DNA of 24,125 nt from Stereocaulon alpinum (GCA_018257865.1 JAEUBA010000210.1:1-24125); one strand, 5' to 3'. Shown: positions 9,394-20,131, counted from the stretch's first letter. Numbers and translations: made by a program. Notes: generated by a model from the sequence alone, not told the origin.

Positions 9394-9403
9394 TAGAGAA
9401 GTT
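9394..9403. repeat. Target-site duplication, right copy (SINE copy 1)
   Basis: Second copy of tagagaagtt, identical to 8987-8996. Confidence 0.8.
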
Positions 9404-9960
9404 ATTATTACTATATAAGTAATTACTAAGCACCTACGTTATAAATCTATACTATATAATTTAGATTTAATACCTAATAATACTTATAAACTTTACCTAC
9501 TTAAAGATATCCTACTTATATAAACCCCTAATATAATTAATCGTTAGCTTATAATCTACTTTAATTAAGAATATAGTAATAATAAGCTAGAAGTTATTTA
9601 CCCTAATAATTATTTTTATATTAGAAGGGTTATTAATATTTAGTTATCTAGTATACAACCTCTTCGCTAACTATACTAAACTTATACTAAGCTCGAAGTC
9701 GTATATTTTAGCCGTAATAATATAGATTTATTTACTACTAATAAATATATTTTAATACTATACTTATTATTTATAGATAACTTTAGTATCTATCGTAATA
9801 TATATTATATATTAAAAGCCTTCTACTTAATCCTCGTATACTATATAGGCTCTTTACTAAGAATTAATCTCGTTATAATATAAGTTTTATATAGTTATTT
9901 AACCGATTTAAGTTTATACTAGTTCTAGAACGCTATTAATACTAGAATATAACCGTTCTA
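9404..9960 (+). pseudogene. Transposase-like frame, right part
   Basis: Continues the 8206-8996 frame in phase from codon 9404. Text includes KHLRYKSILYNLDLIPNNTY, RQLIIYFN (one stop read as Gln), LEVIYPNNYFYIRRVINI and, near 9775-9835, LFIDNFSIYRNIYYILKAFY. The last segment resembles a motif I associate with fungal CACTA/Plavaka-like transposases (DNFG-YRNMYRALKGFYL type), a tentative match from memory. Downstream the sequence passes into tandem repeats; subterminal repeats are common in CACTA-type elements, which would fit. Confidence 0.4.
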
Positions 9961-10027
9961 AAACTATAAGAACTATAGATAATTTTATAACTATTAGATA
10001 ACGGTTACGCAACTCTAACTAAAACCC

Positions 10028-10415
10028 TAACTCTAGTAACTCTAGTAACTCTAGTAATATTAGTAACTCCAGCAACTCTAGTAACTCTAGTAACTCTAGC
10101 AACTCTAGTAACTCTAGTAACTCTAGTAACTCTAGTAACTCCAGCAACTCCAGTAACATTAGTAGTACCTGTAATATCCAGTAATATTAGTAACACCTGT
10201 AATATCCTACAATATCTAGTAATATTAGCAGCACCTATAATATCTAGTAATATTAGTAATACCTGTAATATCCTATAACACTAGTAATACCTACAATACC
10301 TATAATACCTGCAATACTAGTAATATTAGTAATATCTAGTAATATTAGTAATATCTAGTAATATTAGTAATATCTAGTAGTACTAGTAATATTAGTAATA
10401 TCTAGTAATATTAGT
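10028..10415. repeat. 9-bp minisatellite
   Basis: Tandem units of actctagta from about 10028 change into a dimeric form atatctagtaatattagt by about 10200. The least mutated units (near 10138-10200) read actccagca and acctgtaat. This suggests an ancestral unit with CpA that RIP turned into TpA. On the minus strand a 63-codon open frame encoding a Thr-Arg-Val repeat arises only from the repeat and is not a gene. Confidence 0.85.
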
Positions 10416-10421
10416 AATACC

Positions 10422-10730
10422 TAGATAGTTTATTAATTATTAATCAACTGTTTACTAACCGTCTACTAACCTTTCCAACCGTCTATTAACCTTTCTAACC
10501 GTCTACTAACCTTTCTAACCGTCTACTAACCTTTCTAACCGTCTACTAACCTTTCCAACCGTCTACTAACCGTTTACTAACTGCAACGGTTATTAGTTTT
10601 AGGAAGAGATATTCTAACGTTATCACAACCAAATATAAACCGAATACTAACTAAATAAAGACTATTATCTAACTAGTAGTTAACCGTTTAATTATAGTAT
10701 TAGAATTTTATAGGTAGATATTACAGTATT
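10422..10730 (+). repeat. Dispersed repeat R1 (copy of R2)
   Basis: Begins tagatagtttattaattatt and ends tagatattacagtatt; 14165-14489 has the same order of blocks in the same orientation. Shared blocks include aaccgtctactaacc units, acggttattagttttaggaag and aaataaagactattat. It probably represents the end region of one transposon family present twice. No inverted partner was found. Confidence 0.7.
10459..10572. repeat. 20-bp tandem array
   Basis: Five full units of ccgtctactaacctttctaa, plus a partial sixth, with only C/T and similar single changes between units. It lies inside R1. In R2 the matching region has shorter, irregular aaccgtctact units, so the unit length differs between copies. 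Confidence 0.85.
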
Positions 10731-10913
10731 TAAGCTATAAGGAACGGAGAAAATTAGCAAACGTATTTACTCTAACGTTAGGACCGTATAGGGCGAATAT
10801 TAATAATATTATTAAAGCTTTTAGTAACCCTATTTAAAATTTAGATAGGGGAATAGAGCTGGAAATTAATAGTAATATAAAGAAGGTTTATACGTTTAGT
10901 ATAATATTCCTTA

Positions 10914-11314
10914 GATTGATTGATTGGTTTATACGCCTATTCTAGTATCTATATATACTAATGAGGGTGTTCTATTATATTATTTGTGAAACTAGTAGAT
11001 AGTACACGTAGTATACCTTTCCTAGCCGTAAGAGAAACTATAGTATAGTGCCTGGATAAAAACTCCCGCTTATCCTTAATAATGTAATTGCTTTTGGTCT
11101 AGGGACTATACCCTAGGCCTCCTTAATACCGGTAACTCTTAACTATATTCTTTAATATTATACTGAGCGCTCTATAATATTATTTCTAATACTAACTGTA
11201 ATATACGCCCTTCGCACTATACTTAGCTCTTAAGGACCCTGCTGTATTCTTCTATATCCTTCGACTTTATTATAGCGCTGAGCGCCCTATAACTTTCTTT
11301 AACCTTTACTGTGT
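10914..11314 (-). mobile_element. SINE-like retroelement, copy 2 (about 401 bp)
   Basis: Full-length relative of 8997-9393, same orientation, ending in one extra gatt unit (10914). It stops at the same 5' base as copy 1. Differences from copy 1 are nearly all CA versus TA or TG versus TA, in both directions, so each copy was RIP-mutated separately. Overall this copy has lost more CA. No target duplication is evident: the left flank ends ttcctta and the right flank starts taatacgg. The flanks may have been changed by deletion or recombination. Confidence 0.68.
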
Positions 11315-12110
11315 TAATACGGGGGGGGGAGGAGGAGGGGGTATATAGCCGTCCTATAAGGGTTCGAGTTATTAGCGCTGATTAGTGGTATTTATTAGTG
11401 TCTATAGTAGTACCGGATTTGGCTGTTCGGTGGTTTACTAGTTGAGGATACGAGAAAGGGGGGAAGCTATATATACCGCCTAGGAGGCCTATACTCGTAT
11501 AAAGAATTAGATAGTATAATATCCCGCCGGTCGTATTAGATAGTACTTACTTCTATCCTTATATACTTTACTTTAGGGGGGAGCTAACCCTTCAGCTTAT
11601 AATTATAGTTATACGGCGCCGCTTATACTAAAGGCTCGCCTAACTACTTAGATAGGGGCCGTCCTTTTCTAAAATACGCCTTTTAATTTATAACTTAGTA
11701 TATCCTTCTCTTAGTCCTGTATACCTATAACCCTAGCCTTCCCCTAGGATAGACTGCGCGTTAGTCTTAACTAGTAGATACGTATCGAGCGCACGTAGAT
11801 ATTAGATTTTTTAAATTAACGGCTAGGTAGGTATTGCCTATACTCTTTACTTATCAGGCTGAGATACTATACCTGATACCAATTCTTGCTGTCTAGTCTC
11901 GATCGTAGGGGAGGTATAATAGTTATAGTGGAGTTAGGGTAGGTGTTATCGCGTTGCCCGAAAAACTCTGCAGTTCTCAGCAACTACGCGACGTCTCAAT
12001 ATCGTTCAACCTGCAATATATTAGGGGAGATATCTCAGCTCTGAATAGGTATTCAGGTTCGTAGCCAGCACCGCGTACAGGTATATCTCCATCGCTGGCC
12101 AATATTCCTT
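11315..12110. other. Weakly RIP-affected block, no gene recognised
   Basis: Starts with a run of nine G (11321-11329) and purine-rich DNA to about 11342. TG and CA dinucleotides are more frequent than elsewhere, above all at 11930-12110 (cagcaccgcg, caacctgcaa, ccatcgctggcc). No frame longer than a few dozen codons and no known motif was found on either strand. A palindromic ggagatatctc lies near 12028-12038. Low RIP damage suggests single-copy DNA or a late arrival. Confidence 0.5.
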
Positions 12111-12689
12111 AGAGATATACTATAATAGGCTAATAACGGAGGCTTTATATAGTATAATACTTAAAGAGGATACTAAACCTATTTCTACCTAAAGGAAGAG
12201 CGAAGTAACCTAGAATATAATATTATTCGGAATAGCAGATACTATTAGGAAACTATATAATAAAGGGATTATACTAAAGATCTAGACTCTACTAAGGATT
12301 ATAATAACTTTATAAAAGACTTTAGTATAAGAATTAAGGTACTAGTAGTTATAAAGCTAGCGCCTACTTTAGATATTATTTAATTACGAGTATATAATAC
12401 CCCGTATTTAGAATAGAGAGGACTTAGCTAAATTCTCTAAAGCTTCTTAATAATATCGATCCTAAGTAAGCGCGGTATTATAGTATATATAAAGACTTTC
12501 TAAACTTTCCGGTTTCCTCCTAGTTAGAGCCGAATTTAAAGTCTAGTATTCTATATATAGTTATAGTCTCTATTAGAAGCTAGGAAGGCTACTCTATTAA
12601 TACCCCTAATACTACGTAGTTAGGCTATAATTAGATAGTTCTAACTAGTATTCCTTTAGGCTACTAGGAATTTAATAATACCGTAATTA
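12111..12689. other. RIP-altered stretch upstream of an unrecognised frame
   Basis: TA-rich, with several short coding-like pieces (for example YSIYKDFLNFPVSS near 12480-12520, one stop read as Gln). It may be the N-terminal part of the frame that follows, with frameshifts or introns, but no continuous frame could be followed. Confidence 0.35.
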
Positions 12690-14160
12690 ATACTAATACG
12701 CGCAGTTATTTAGGCGTTTAGCTCTATTACTTAATATAATACGTATATTAGAAGCTAACGGTATACTAAGCTAGACGTTCTATATCAGTATATAATAGAA
12801 GGATATTAGGTATACTAGAAGTTAATATTATATACTATTATAACGCCTGCAGAAGGCTTTAAGGCTAATATTAATAAGGATAATACGGAGGAGTATAAGA
12901 ATAATAATATCGAAGCCTTAGGTAATATCCTTTTAGACGTAGCTATATCTAGTCCGGATTTAGACGAAGTAATAGTACTACTAGTAATAAGAAAGGGTAA
13001 GTAAAAGGGTAAATATAAGAGACGAAAGCCTTAAGATACTAAATACTAGAAGCTCCTATTACTACCTAACGTATATATAGGTCTCTACCTTATAGAGAAT
13101 ACTAAAGAGTATATAATAGTAATAAACTCTAATATTCTTGTAGGTAAATTAAAGTATAAGTAAGTAGATATAATACTACTATTATATAAGATTAACGTCT
13201 CTTTAGGATCTTTAAAGGTATAGCTAATACTACTATACCTCCTAACCTAATAGGGTACTTATTCGCTTAAGATATTATAAAGTAGTTACTACGACTAAGC
13301 TTAGCCGGAGTATAGGACTATAACTACTTAGAGTTAATAAAAAGCTTTAAACTCCTTAATATATAATATCTAGTACTTATACGTAGCTTTCTGCTAAGTA
13401 GTAAGTAGATAGATAAGGATAAGGAAGGCTTATATAATATTATAGGTAATAGAGAATATTAATCTACGCAGCTATCTATAAAGAGATTTAATATAAGTCC
13501 CTTCTTCTATATAAAACTATTAATAAATCTAATAAGACTTAACCTATAGTATATATTTATCTAGTACTTAATAGTAGTATATTAGAATAAATATAGTATA
13601 TACGTTTTAGATCTTAGTTAGAGGGTAGTAAAGTAGTATTACTATATTACTTATATAGATCTATAAGTATTAATTCGAATAATTCTTATAAGAATCTATA
13701 TACCTTAAGTTACTAATAAAGCCTTCCGTAGAACTAACCGCTGCTATATATATAATATTAATAATTACCTATTCGTTAGGGATTATAATACGTAGTTAGC
13801 GTAATACTTCTACTATACCTATTAATATAAGAGATACGTATTCCTTATTATAAATATAATAACCCCGCTATAGGAGCGCGACATTAATAAAGCTAATATA
13901 ATAGTATAAGAGGATAATAATAATAATAGAATACGCTAAGTATTAGACTTAGTACTTAATCTACTAATTTATTAATTTAAGGGGAGGTAGTAGATATACG
14001 GGCTTTCTACTCTATCTTATAATCCTATATATATAATTAACGCTCCTAGCGAGCTAGATTAGCCTAAGGATATAGGTTATATTATAGAATATACCTAGGG
14101 AGTAGTATACCTATAAGTATATACGCTGCGGAAGGCTATAATATATATAGTATATAGCGT
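12690..14160 (+). pseudogene. Long unrecognised RIP-degraded frame
   Basis: One plus-strand frame can be followed from about 12690 to at least 13810, with stops at likely Gln or Trp codons. It contains FSSIT, RYTKLDVLYQYIIEGY, then TIITPAEGFKANINKDNTEE, ISSPDLDEVIVLLVIRKGK, a basic linker KGKYKRRKP, LLLLPNVYIGLYLIENTKEY and VGKLKYK. Towards 13980-14160 a second frame reads SYNPIYIINAPSELD and PKDIGYIIEYT. No Cys/His cluster or catalytic motif is recognised. It ends beside repeat R2, and R1 lies beyond the transposase-like frame at 8206-9960. The two frames may therefore belong to related elements, though their proteins do not look alike by eye. Confidence 0.42.
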
Positions 14161-14164
14161 ATTA

Positions 14165-14489
14165 GTAGATAGTTTATTAATTATTAATTAACTATCTACT
14201 AACCGTCTACTAACTGTCTACTAACCGTCTCCTAACTATCTCTAACCGTTTACTAACCGTCTCTAACCGTCTACTAATCGTCTCTAACCGTCTACTAACC
14301 GTCTACTAACCGTTTTGGTTAGGATACCTATAACGGTTGTTAGTTTTAGTAAGAGATATTCTAATATTATTATAACTATATACTAACTAAATAAAGACTA
14401 TTATATAACTAGTAGTTAACTATTAGGATAACGATATAATAACCGTTTAATTACAGTTTTAAAATTTTATAGATAGATATAACAGTATT
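14165..14489 (+). repeat. Dispersed repeat R2 (copy of R1)
   Basis: Same block order as 10422-10730: tagatagtttattaattatt start, an array of aaccgtctact units (14196-14310), acggttgttagttttagtaag, aaataaagactattat and a tagatataacagtatt end. It has an extra block, ttaggataacgatataa, near 14411-14431. Confidence 0.7.
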
Positions 14490-15123
14490 ATCCTCTATCC
14501 GAACCTAATAGTAGTATAATATTATAAAGGCTAGCGACGCCGGCTCTAAGTAGGCGCACTAAGGTATAAGAGACGTAAAGTTATTAGACTCAGGTATTAA
14601 GTAATAGATATAATCATATTACTTAGTAGTAGAGTAGTAGTAGAACTAATTTCTAAAGATCCCTAAAATATAGGGGAGTCCTAAGTAGTAATACTATTAC
14701 TAAGCCCCTAAACTCTTAGTAATATTATCGCGTTAGCGTAGCTATAACGCGTATACGCTTAAGGGTTAATAGTATCCTCCCCTCTAGGCCCTAGTCCCTA
14801 AGTGCTAAAGTATATAGAATAGACTACTTATTAAAAACCCTTTAAACCTAGTAGGAAACGTAAGGGAAAAGAGTTAACCTAAAGGCGACGTCGTTAAGGC
14901 GGCGCCTTATATATATAGAATATTATCTAACTATAGTAACGCCTAAATCTATTATAATATAAAAAGAATACGTAGTAGGCGTAGTAGTAACGTATAGTTA
15001 TTAATAAATATAATTAATTACCAGCTATATTAGCAGGTAATAGTTATATTATAGTATTATTAGTTATTATTATTTTAAATAGCTTTAATATATAGCGACG
15101 TCGTAGCGATAATAACCTATAGG

Positions 15124-15165
15124 TATATAAATAATAACTTTCCCCCTAACTTTTCTCTCTTTATA
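15124..15165 (+). promoter_or_regulatory. Candidate TATA box and CT-rich start region
   Basis: tatataaataataa (15124-15137) is followed at once by tttccccctaacttttctctc. TATA plus a pyrimidine block is a common fungal promoter layout, but TA-rich RIP products create TATA boxes easily. It could serve the plus-strand coiled-coil frame at about 15600 or be part of an LTR. Confidence 0.22.
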
Positions 15166-15288
15166 ACTCCTAATATAACTTATACGTTCCCTAATATTAG
15201 CGTACCTATATTATAATTAATATTACTAATATAGTTAATAGTTCTTCTTATTATAATAATATCTAAATATTCTCTTAAGATCGTATAT

Positions 15289-15412
15289 CGCTATCGCGTA
15301 ATTAGCGTATATTATTAGCTACTAATATATTATTTATAGGTATAACTTATATATATACTTAATATTATACGTCGCTATCGCGTAACCGGCGTATATTACT
15401 AGCTGCTAATAT
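15289..15412. repeat. 84-bp-spaced tandem repeat
   Basis: A 40-bp segment beginning cgctatcgcgta occurs at 15289-15328 and again at 15373-15412, differing at a handful of C/T or G/A positions. The bases between include tataacttatatatatactt. Confidence 0.75.
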
Positions 15413-15589
15413 TTATAGACTATATTATTAATATACCTTTACCCTATAGGACTTATTTCTATACGGGGAATAATAATTATAATTAAGGCGACGCTCCTTC
15501 CTATTAATATTATAAGGATAGCTACTATAAGCTTAATTATTATTATAAGGTAGATTATTCTAATAGCTCCGCTATATCGCCTTCTAATA

Positions 15590-15960
15590 TATCTAAATCC
15601 TAAAGCCGTTTTATTAGTCTATATAGCGATCGGTATAGCGTTATTTTACCGACGGCTAGATATAATAAGTATAGCGTAAGAGGAAGAAGATTAAGAAGCA
15701 GATAACTTAGTAGCGAAAAGTATAAGGTTAAATAGTAGCGACTAGTAGGGTAGCCCCTATAATTATCGCTAATCTATAGTAATAGCTCGCGGCGGCTAAT
15801 TAGCGCGTTATAGAGCTAGAGTAAACTATTACTAAATATATAGAAGAGATTAAAAGCCTCTAGGAGTATATTAAGGCTCTTAAAGAGTAAGTTATATAGC
15901 TATACTTTAGTATAGAAGTAGTATTAGGTTTTTTCTTTTTCTTTACTAATACTAAGTAAA
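15590..15960 (+). pseudogene. Plus-strand coiled-coil frame, antisense to Gypsy-B
   Basis: A frame with stops only at likely Gln codons gives RYFTDG, a very basic KRKKIKKQI stretch, VATSRVAPIIIAN, a Gln/Ala-rich segment and a heptad-like RVIELE, YIEEIKSL, EYIKALKE run to about 15900. It ends near FFFFFTNTK (15930-15958). Predicted as a basic plus coiled-coil protein of unknown role. It lies just beyond the 3' end of the minus-strand Gypsy-B pol and faces it, the same layout as 4790-5080 beside Gypsy-D. The C-terminal part of a pogo-type transposase is another possibility. Confidence 0.4.
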
Positions 15961-16119
15961 TATACTTACGTGCGACGTCTCGCTGATAATAAATAATAAT
16001 TCGGATAGTAATTAATATAATCTTATCTCTACCCTACTAAAGTATAAGTAAGTAAGTATAAGAATTATAGAGGAGTATACTTATAATATAAGACTATTTA
16101 CTTATAAGGTTTATAATTA

Positions 16120-19100
16120 TTATAACTTATATTATCGCTGCTACTTACTCGCTATTATTAGTAGTATTTAAAGAACTAGAGACTATATACGCTTACTAGC
16201 CGTCTGCTTATTAAAGGCTTAAGTTAAGTTATAGGTATCCTTAAGCTCTTTATCTAGTAGCTACTAGTTATATTCTTTACCCCAGCTAGTCTATTTAACC
16301 TTATACTAAATACCTTACTTATCTTAAACCTTATCTATAATTTCTTTAACCTCCTATATCTTATTATTATTAATAAGTTTAGGGGCTTATATAAAGTTCG
16401 CTAACGTCTTATCGCTGTCGCGAAGGTAGTATAGCTCTAATAATAAGATATAAAAAGTATTATAGATTCTATAAGTTTATAGTAGTAGAAGGCGGTAAGC
16501 CTATACTCCTACTTTATTAGTAATCCTAAAAGGCCCTATAAATTTATAAGATAACTTCTTACTTAAGCGTTTTTACTTAAGATTCTTAGTTAATAGTATT
16601 ACTAAATCTCTAACCTTATAACTTTAAGGCTTATAATTCTTATTATACTATTTAGCTTAAGACTCTCTAGCGCGCTATAGGTATTTAGTAGCTTCGTCTC
16701 TTACTACTTATAGTAATCTAATCCTCTTATTTATAATAGGTATCCTCCCCTTTAAGGACTTATCCTTAAGTTTCTAACGAAGTTTAGGATAGTATCTATA
16801 TATTAAGTAGAATAGTATCGTTCTGATAGAGGAATAAAGACTATTTATATATACGAATTCTACTATTAGTAGCTATTTCGCCTAAGTAGTCTACTTATTA
16901 TTAGTAAAGACCTATAAGTAGTACTTTAGTACCTAATTCTAGTATTCCGTCTAACTATTAGTTTAAGGATAAAAGGCGGTACTTAGGTAGCGCTTAATCT
17001 TAAAGTAAAAATAAATAGCTAACTAGAAGGCGCTAGTAAATACTAAACCTCTATCGCTAATAATACTATTAGGTATACTATAATAGTATACTACCTTAGT
17101 ATAAAAAATATCCGCTAGCCTAGCGGCGTTAATTATAGTAGTAGTAGGTATATACCTTACTATCTTTATAAATCGATTAATAATTACTAGAATAGCGTTA
17201 TAGACTATATTCTTATATTTATTTAGGGGTAGACCTATAATAAAGTCTATTAAGAGCTCCTTCTATAGCTTATTAGTAATAGGAAGCGAACTTAGTTCGC
17301 TATAGGGGCGATAGCGGGGAGCCTTAGTTCTTTAGTAGATATTATAAGTCTTAATATACTTATTAACCTACTTAGAACTCCCGTACTAAAAGTATTTATA
17401 GGTAAGTAACTTATATATCTTCTTAGCGCTAAAGTACCCTACTAGGGGATTATTATAGTATTTACTAATAAGTTCTTCCCTTAAGGCTTTATCTTTAAGG
17501 ATATATAGGCGGTTATTATTTCTTAATAAACCTTCTAAGTTTAGAGCTTATATTTTACCTTAGAGATAGCACTACGACGGCGAACCCTCCTTTATAGAAA
17601 AGGATTTAGCCTAATTATTAATAGCCTATAAGTCTTAAATTAAAGTCTTAATTAAATATTAAGGTTCCTTATAGGCTAATTTAATAATACCTCTTATATC
17701 CTTTTAGGGGATAACGACTTAGAGGCCTATAATTTAAAAGGCTAGCGATATCGCTATAATAATTACTTTACCTTCCTTATCTCTACCCTAAAGTACGAGT
17801 TTATTCTATAATATAGGTAGTAATTTAGTATTTAGCGGGGAACTTCCTTTATAATTAAGGCGTTATAATAGCGGATCCGCAGGATTCGTTTTTCCGGTAT
17901 AATAAGTAATTTCGAAATTAAAAGTAGCGAGCTTTAGCGCCTACCTAGCTTACTAAGAATTTAACTACTTCTACTTTATAAAGCCCTTAAGATTATTATA
18001 ATTAGTAATAATATTAATTATAAATAGGCTACCTTCTAAGTAGTACTACTACTATTTTATTACCGCTACTATAGCGAGTAATTCTTAGTTATAAACCTTA
18101 TAATTCTACTCCGCAGGAATTATCTTCTAGGACTAAAAGGTAATTAGGTACTAGTAGCTATTATTATCCGGTTATATAAGTACTACTATAATAGTAAAGT
18201 TAGAGGCGTTAGTTTCTATACGTAACTTCTCTTCTAAGTTAAAGTAGTATAGAAATAGTATACTAGAAAAGATATCCTAAAGCTTTTAAAAAGTACCTTC
18301 GGTACTATTATTTTACTAAAGTTAACCTACCTTTTTCCCGTCTTTACTATCTTTAAGTAAGTCGGTTAGAGGCGTAGTAATAGCGGTATAATTATAAATA
18401 AACTGCTAGTAGAAATTTATAAAGCCTAAAAAGACTTATATATCTTAAAAGGTCTTTAGCCTAAGCTATTCCCTAATTATCGCTATACGTTCCTAATCTA
18501 TTACTACGCTATTAGTAGATATAATAAATCTAAGAAATTTAACCTATTTAGTACTAAACTAATACTTCTTTAGGTTAGCGAAAAGCGAGAACTAATATAA
18601 TTATTCTAGTACTTACTAAATATACTACTAATAGTCCGCTAGGTTCGCGCTATAAATTAAGATATTATTAAGATAGATAATATACGAAATATTAATAAGC
18701 TCTATAAAAGCCTTATTAATATACGCTTAAAACGTCGCTAGGGCGTTAGCGAGCCTAAAAGGTATAACTAAGTATTTAAAGTAGCTATAGTAGGTGCGAA
18801 ATATAGTCTTCTACTTATTACCTTCTTTAATTTAGATCCTATAATAGGGATCCTTTAAGTCTAACTTTATAAACTTTTTAGCTTTATATAGGTAGTCTAA
18901 TATCTTAATAATTAGAGGTAATAGGTACTAATTCTTAATAGTTACTATATTTAACCCCTAATAATTAATATAAAGATATAGCCTACTATTCTTCTTTAGT
19001 ACGAAGAGGATAGGTACTCCGGCTAAAGAAACTAAATAGTATATCTAGCCTTTTATAAGCGTATTATTAAGATAGCGCTATAGCTCCGCTAGCTTAGATT

Positions 19101-19774
19101 AAGATAGATTATAGAGAGGCCTATAAGGCGGCTCCTTACTATCCTTAATATTAATAGTATAATCGCCTTCCTTTAATAAGGGTAAGGTTCCTACTTTCTT
19201 ATTTAAGAAGATATTAGAGAACTCTAGTAGTTCCTTTAAGATCTATTCTAAGCTTCCTTTATCTAGGTAATTAGTCGCTATAGTAGCGTATATAATTATA
19301 TAAACTTTAGGCTCCTTTTTAAGATAATAGCCGAAGATAGTAGGCTCCTTAACCTAAAACTTTTTAGTATTAACCTTAAACTACTACTACTCCGCTAACA
19401 GATTAAGTAAAATCTTTATTTACTTTAACCTTAGTATACTAATTACGACGTTAGGACCCTTAAGATTAATAGTATAGAAAAGTATACTATACTCCTTACC
19501 GCAGCCCTAGCTATTAATAAGTATATACTTAAATTAATAGGTACTATAGACGTATATACTAAAGCTACTTAGAGCTTTTAGTAGTAGTAAGTTAGTAGTA
19601 GAAGGTAGTAAGTCCTATTAAACTATAAACTTCTAAGAGATTAAATTAAGCTATAATCCGGTATTTAATAAAGTAGTAACCTACTATAGGCTAGTATTAA
19701 GCGTTATTTAACCCTTAATTAGGATAGAAGGACTAGCCTCTACTTTTTAGGTTTCTTCCCCTACTTCTAAGGCG
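16120..19774 (-). pseudogene. Gypsy-B pol: protease, RT, RNase H, integrase, chromodomain
   Basis: Nearly complete Ty3/gypsy pol, reading right to left. Protease: LLNTGL at 19658-19666, the active-site DTG now NTG. RT: EPPYRPLYNLS (near 19110), GVPILFVLKK, KLDLKDPYYRI, and YLNNILIYS at 18661-18675, where YLDD has become YLNN. RNase H: ETNAS at 18202-18213 for ETDAS. Integrase: an HHCC region (NPLVGYFSAKKIYKLL to YIKTYNIY) at 17335-17460, INRFIK, ISDRGLVFTS (about 17040-17066) and TEY near 16950. The GPY/F module and a weak chromodomain (EVKEIIDKV, YKVK) reach about 16130. All key losses are RIP-type. The gag side is cut off at 19774 by the Gypsy-C LTR. Confidence 0.9.
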
Positions 19775-20131
19775 TGTTACGGGTAACCCCGCAAGGTCAC
19801 GAGCTAGGCACGTGATAGGGTTAGTAGGTAAAGGACACTTAGGAGAGGACCTAGTAATATAAGTAATCTAAGGTATATTAGGCAGATTATAGAGTAATAT
19901 ATTAGATATAGGGCTAAATCACCCAGATTATATCAGGCCTTAGTATAATTAAGGTGAATATATAAGGAAGGGTTTTCCTTTAGTAGAATAATTTCTTATC
20001 TCCTTATATTTAACTTATATAATAGAGAGGAGTCTTAGCTAAAGATAATTTAATAACTATCTATCTCTATTACCTTCTAGTACTTAATATACTATATAAT
20101 TTACCCGTAGGAGTTAAACTACCCTATTATA
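19775..20131 (+). repeat. 357-bp 5' LTR of Gypsy-C
   Basis: Same length as 5268-5624 and clearly homologous. This copy keeps the intact start tgttacgggtaaccccgcaagg; its end is RIP-changed to ccctattata. CA and TG survive mostly in the first 60 bp. It interrupts the Gypsy-B protease-gag region after ctaaggcg. The flanks (aggcg, cttta) are not a duplication, as expected if the right side is element interior. Gypsy gag sequence follows to the right. Confidence 0.8.

Larger units (their letters stand above)
14490..15585. other. RIP-altered region, possibly Gypsy-B 3' end and LTR
   Basis: No gene is recognised. It holds two gcgacgtcg motifs (14884 and 15096 regions), a small inverted repeat attacc...ggtaat near 15016-15040, a TATA-like sequence, a CT-rich stretch (15139-15165) and a tandem duplication. 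Since Gypsy-B runs on the minus strand and ends near 16120, its 3' LTR should lie here. Its limits cannot be set without a second copy. Confidence 0.35.

Noticed and set aside
10005..10196. 63-codon minus-strand open frame with Thr-Arg-Val repeats
   Set aside because: It is produced entirely by the 9-bp tandem repeat; a 9-bp unit without a stop stays open by construction.
11355..11369. gggttcgag as a tRNA B box
   Set aside because: No matching A box or acceptor stem was found upstream, and the loop and stem do not close.
5268..20131. The two 357-bp LTRs as the ends of a single 14.9-kb element
   Set aside because: The left LTR is preceded by pol and a purine tract, while the right LTR is followed by gag. 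That is the reverse of the order for one element, so they belong to different insertions.
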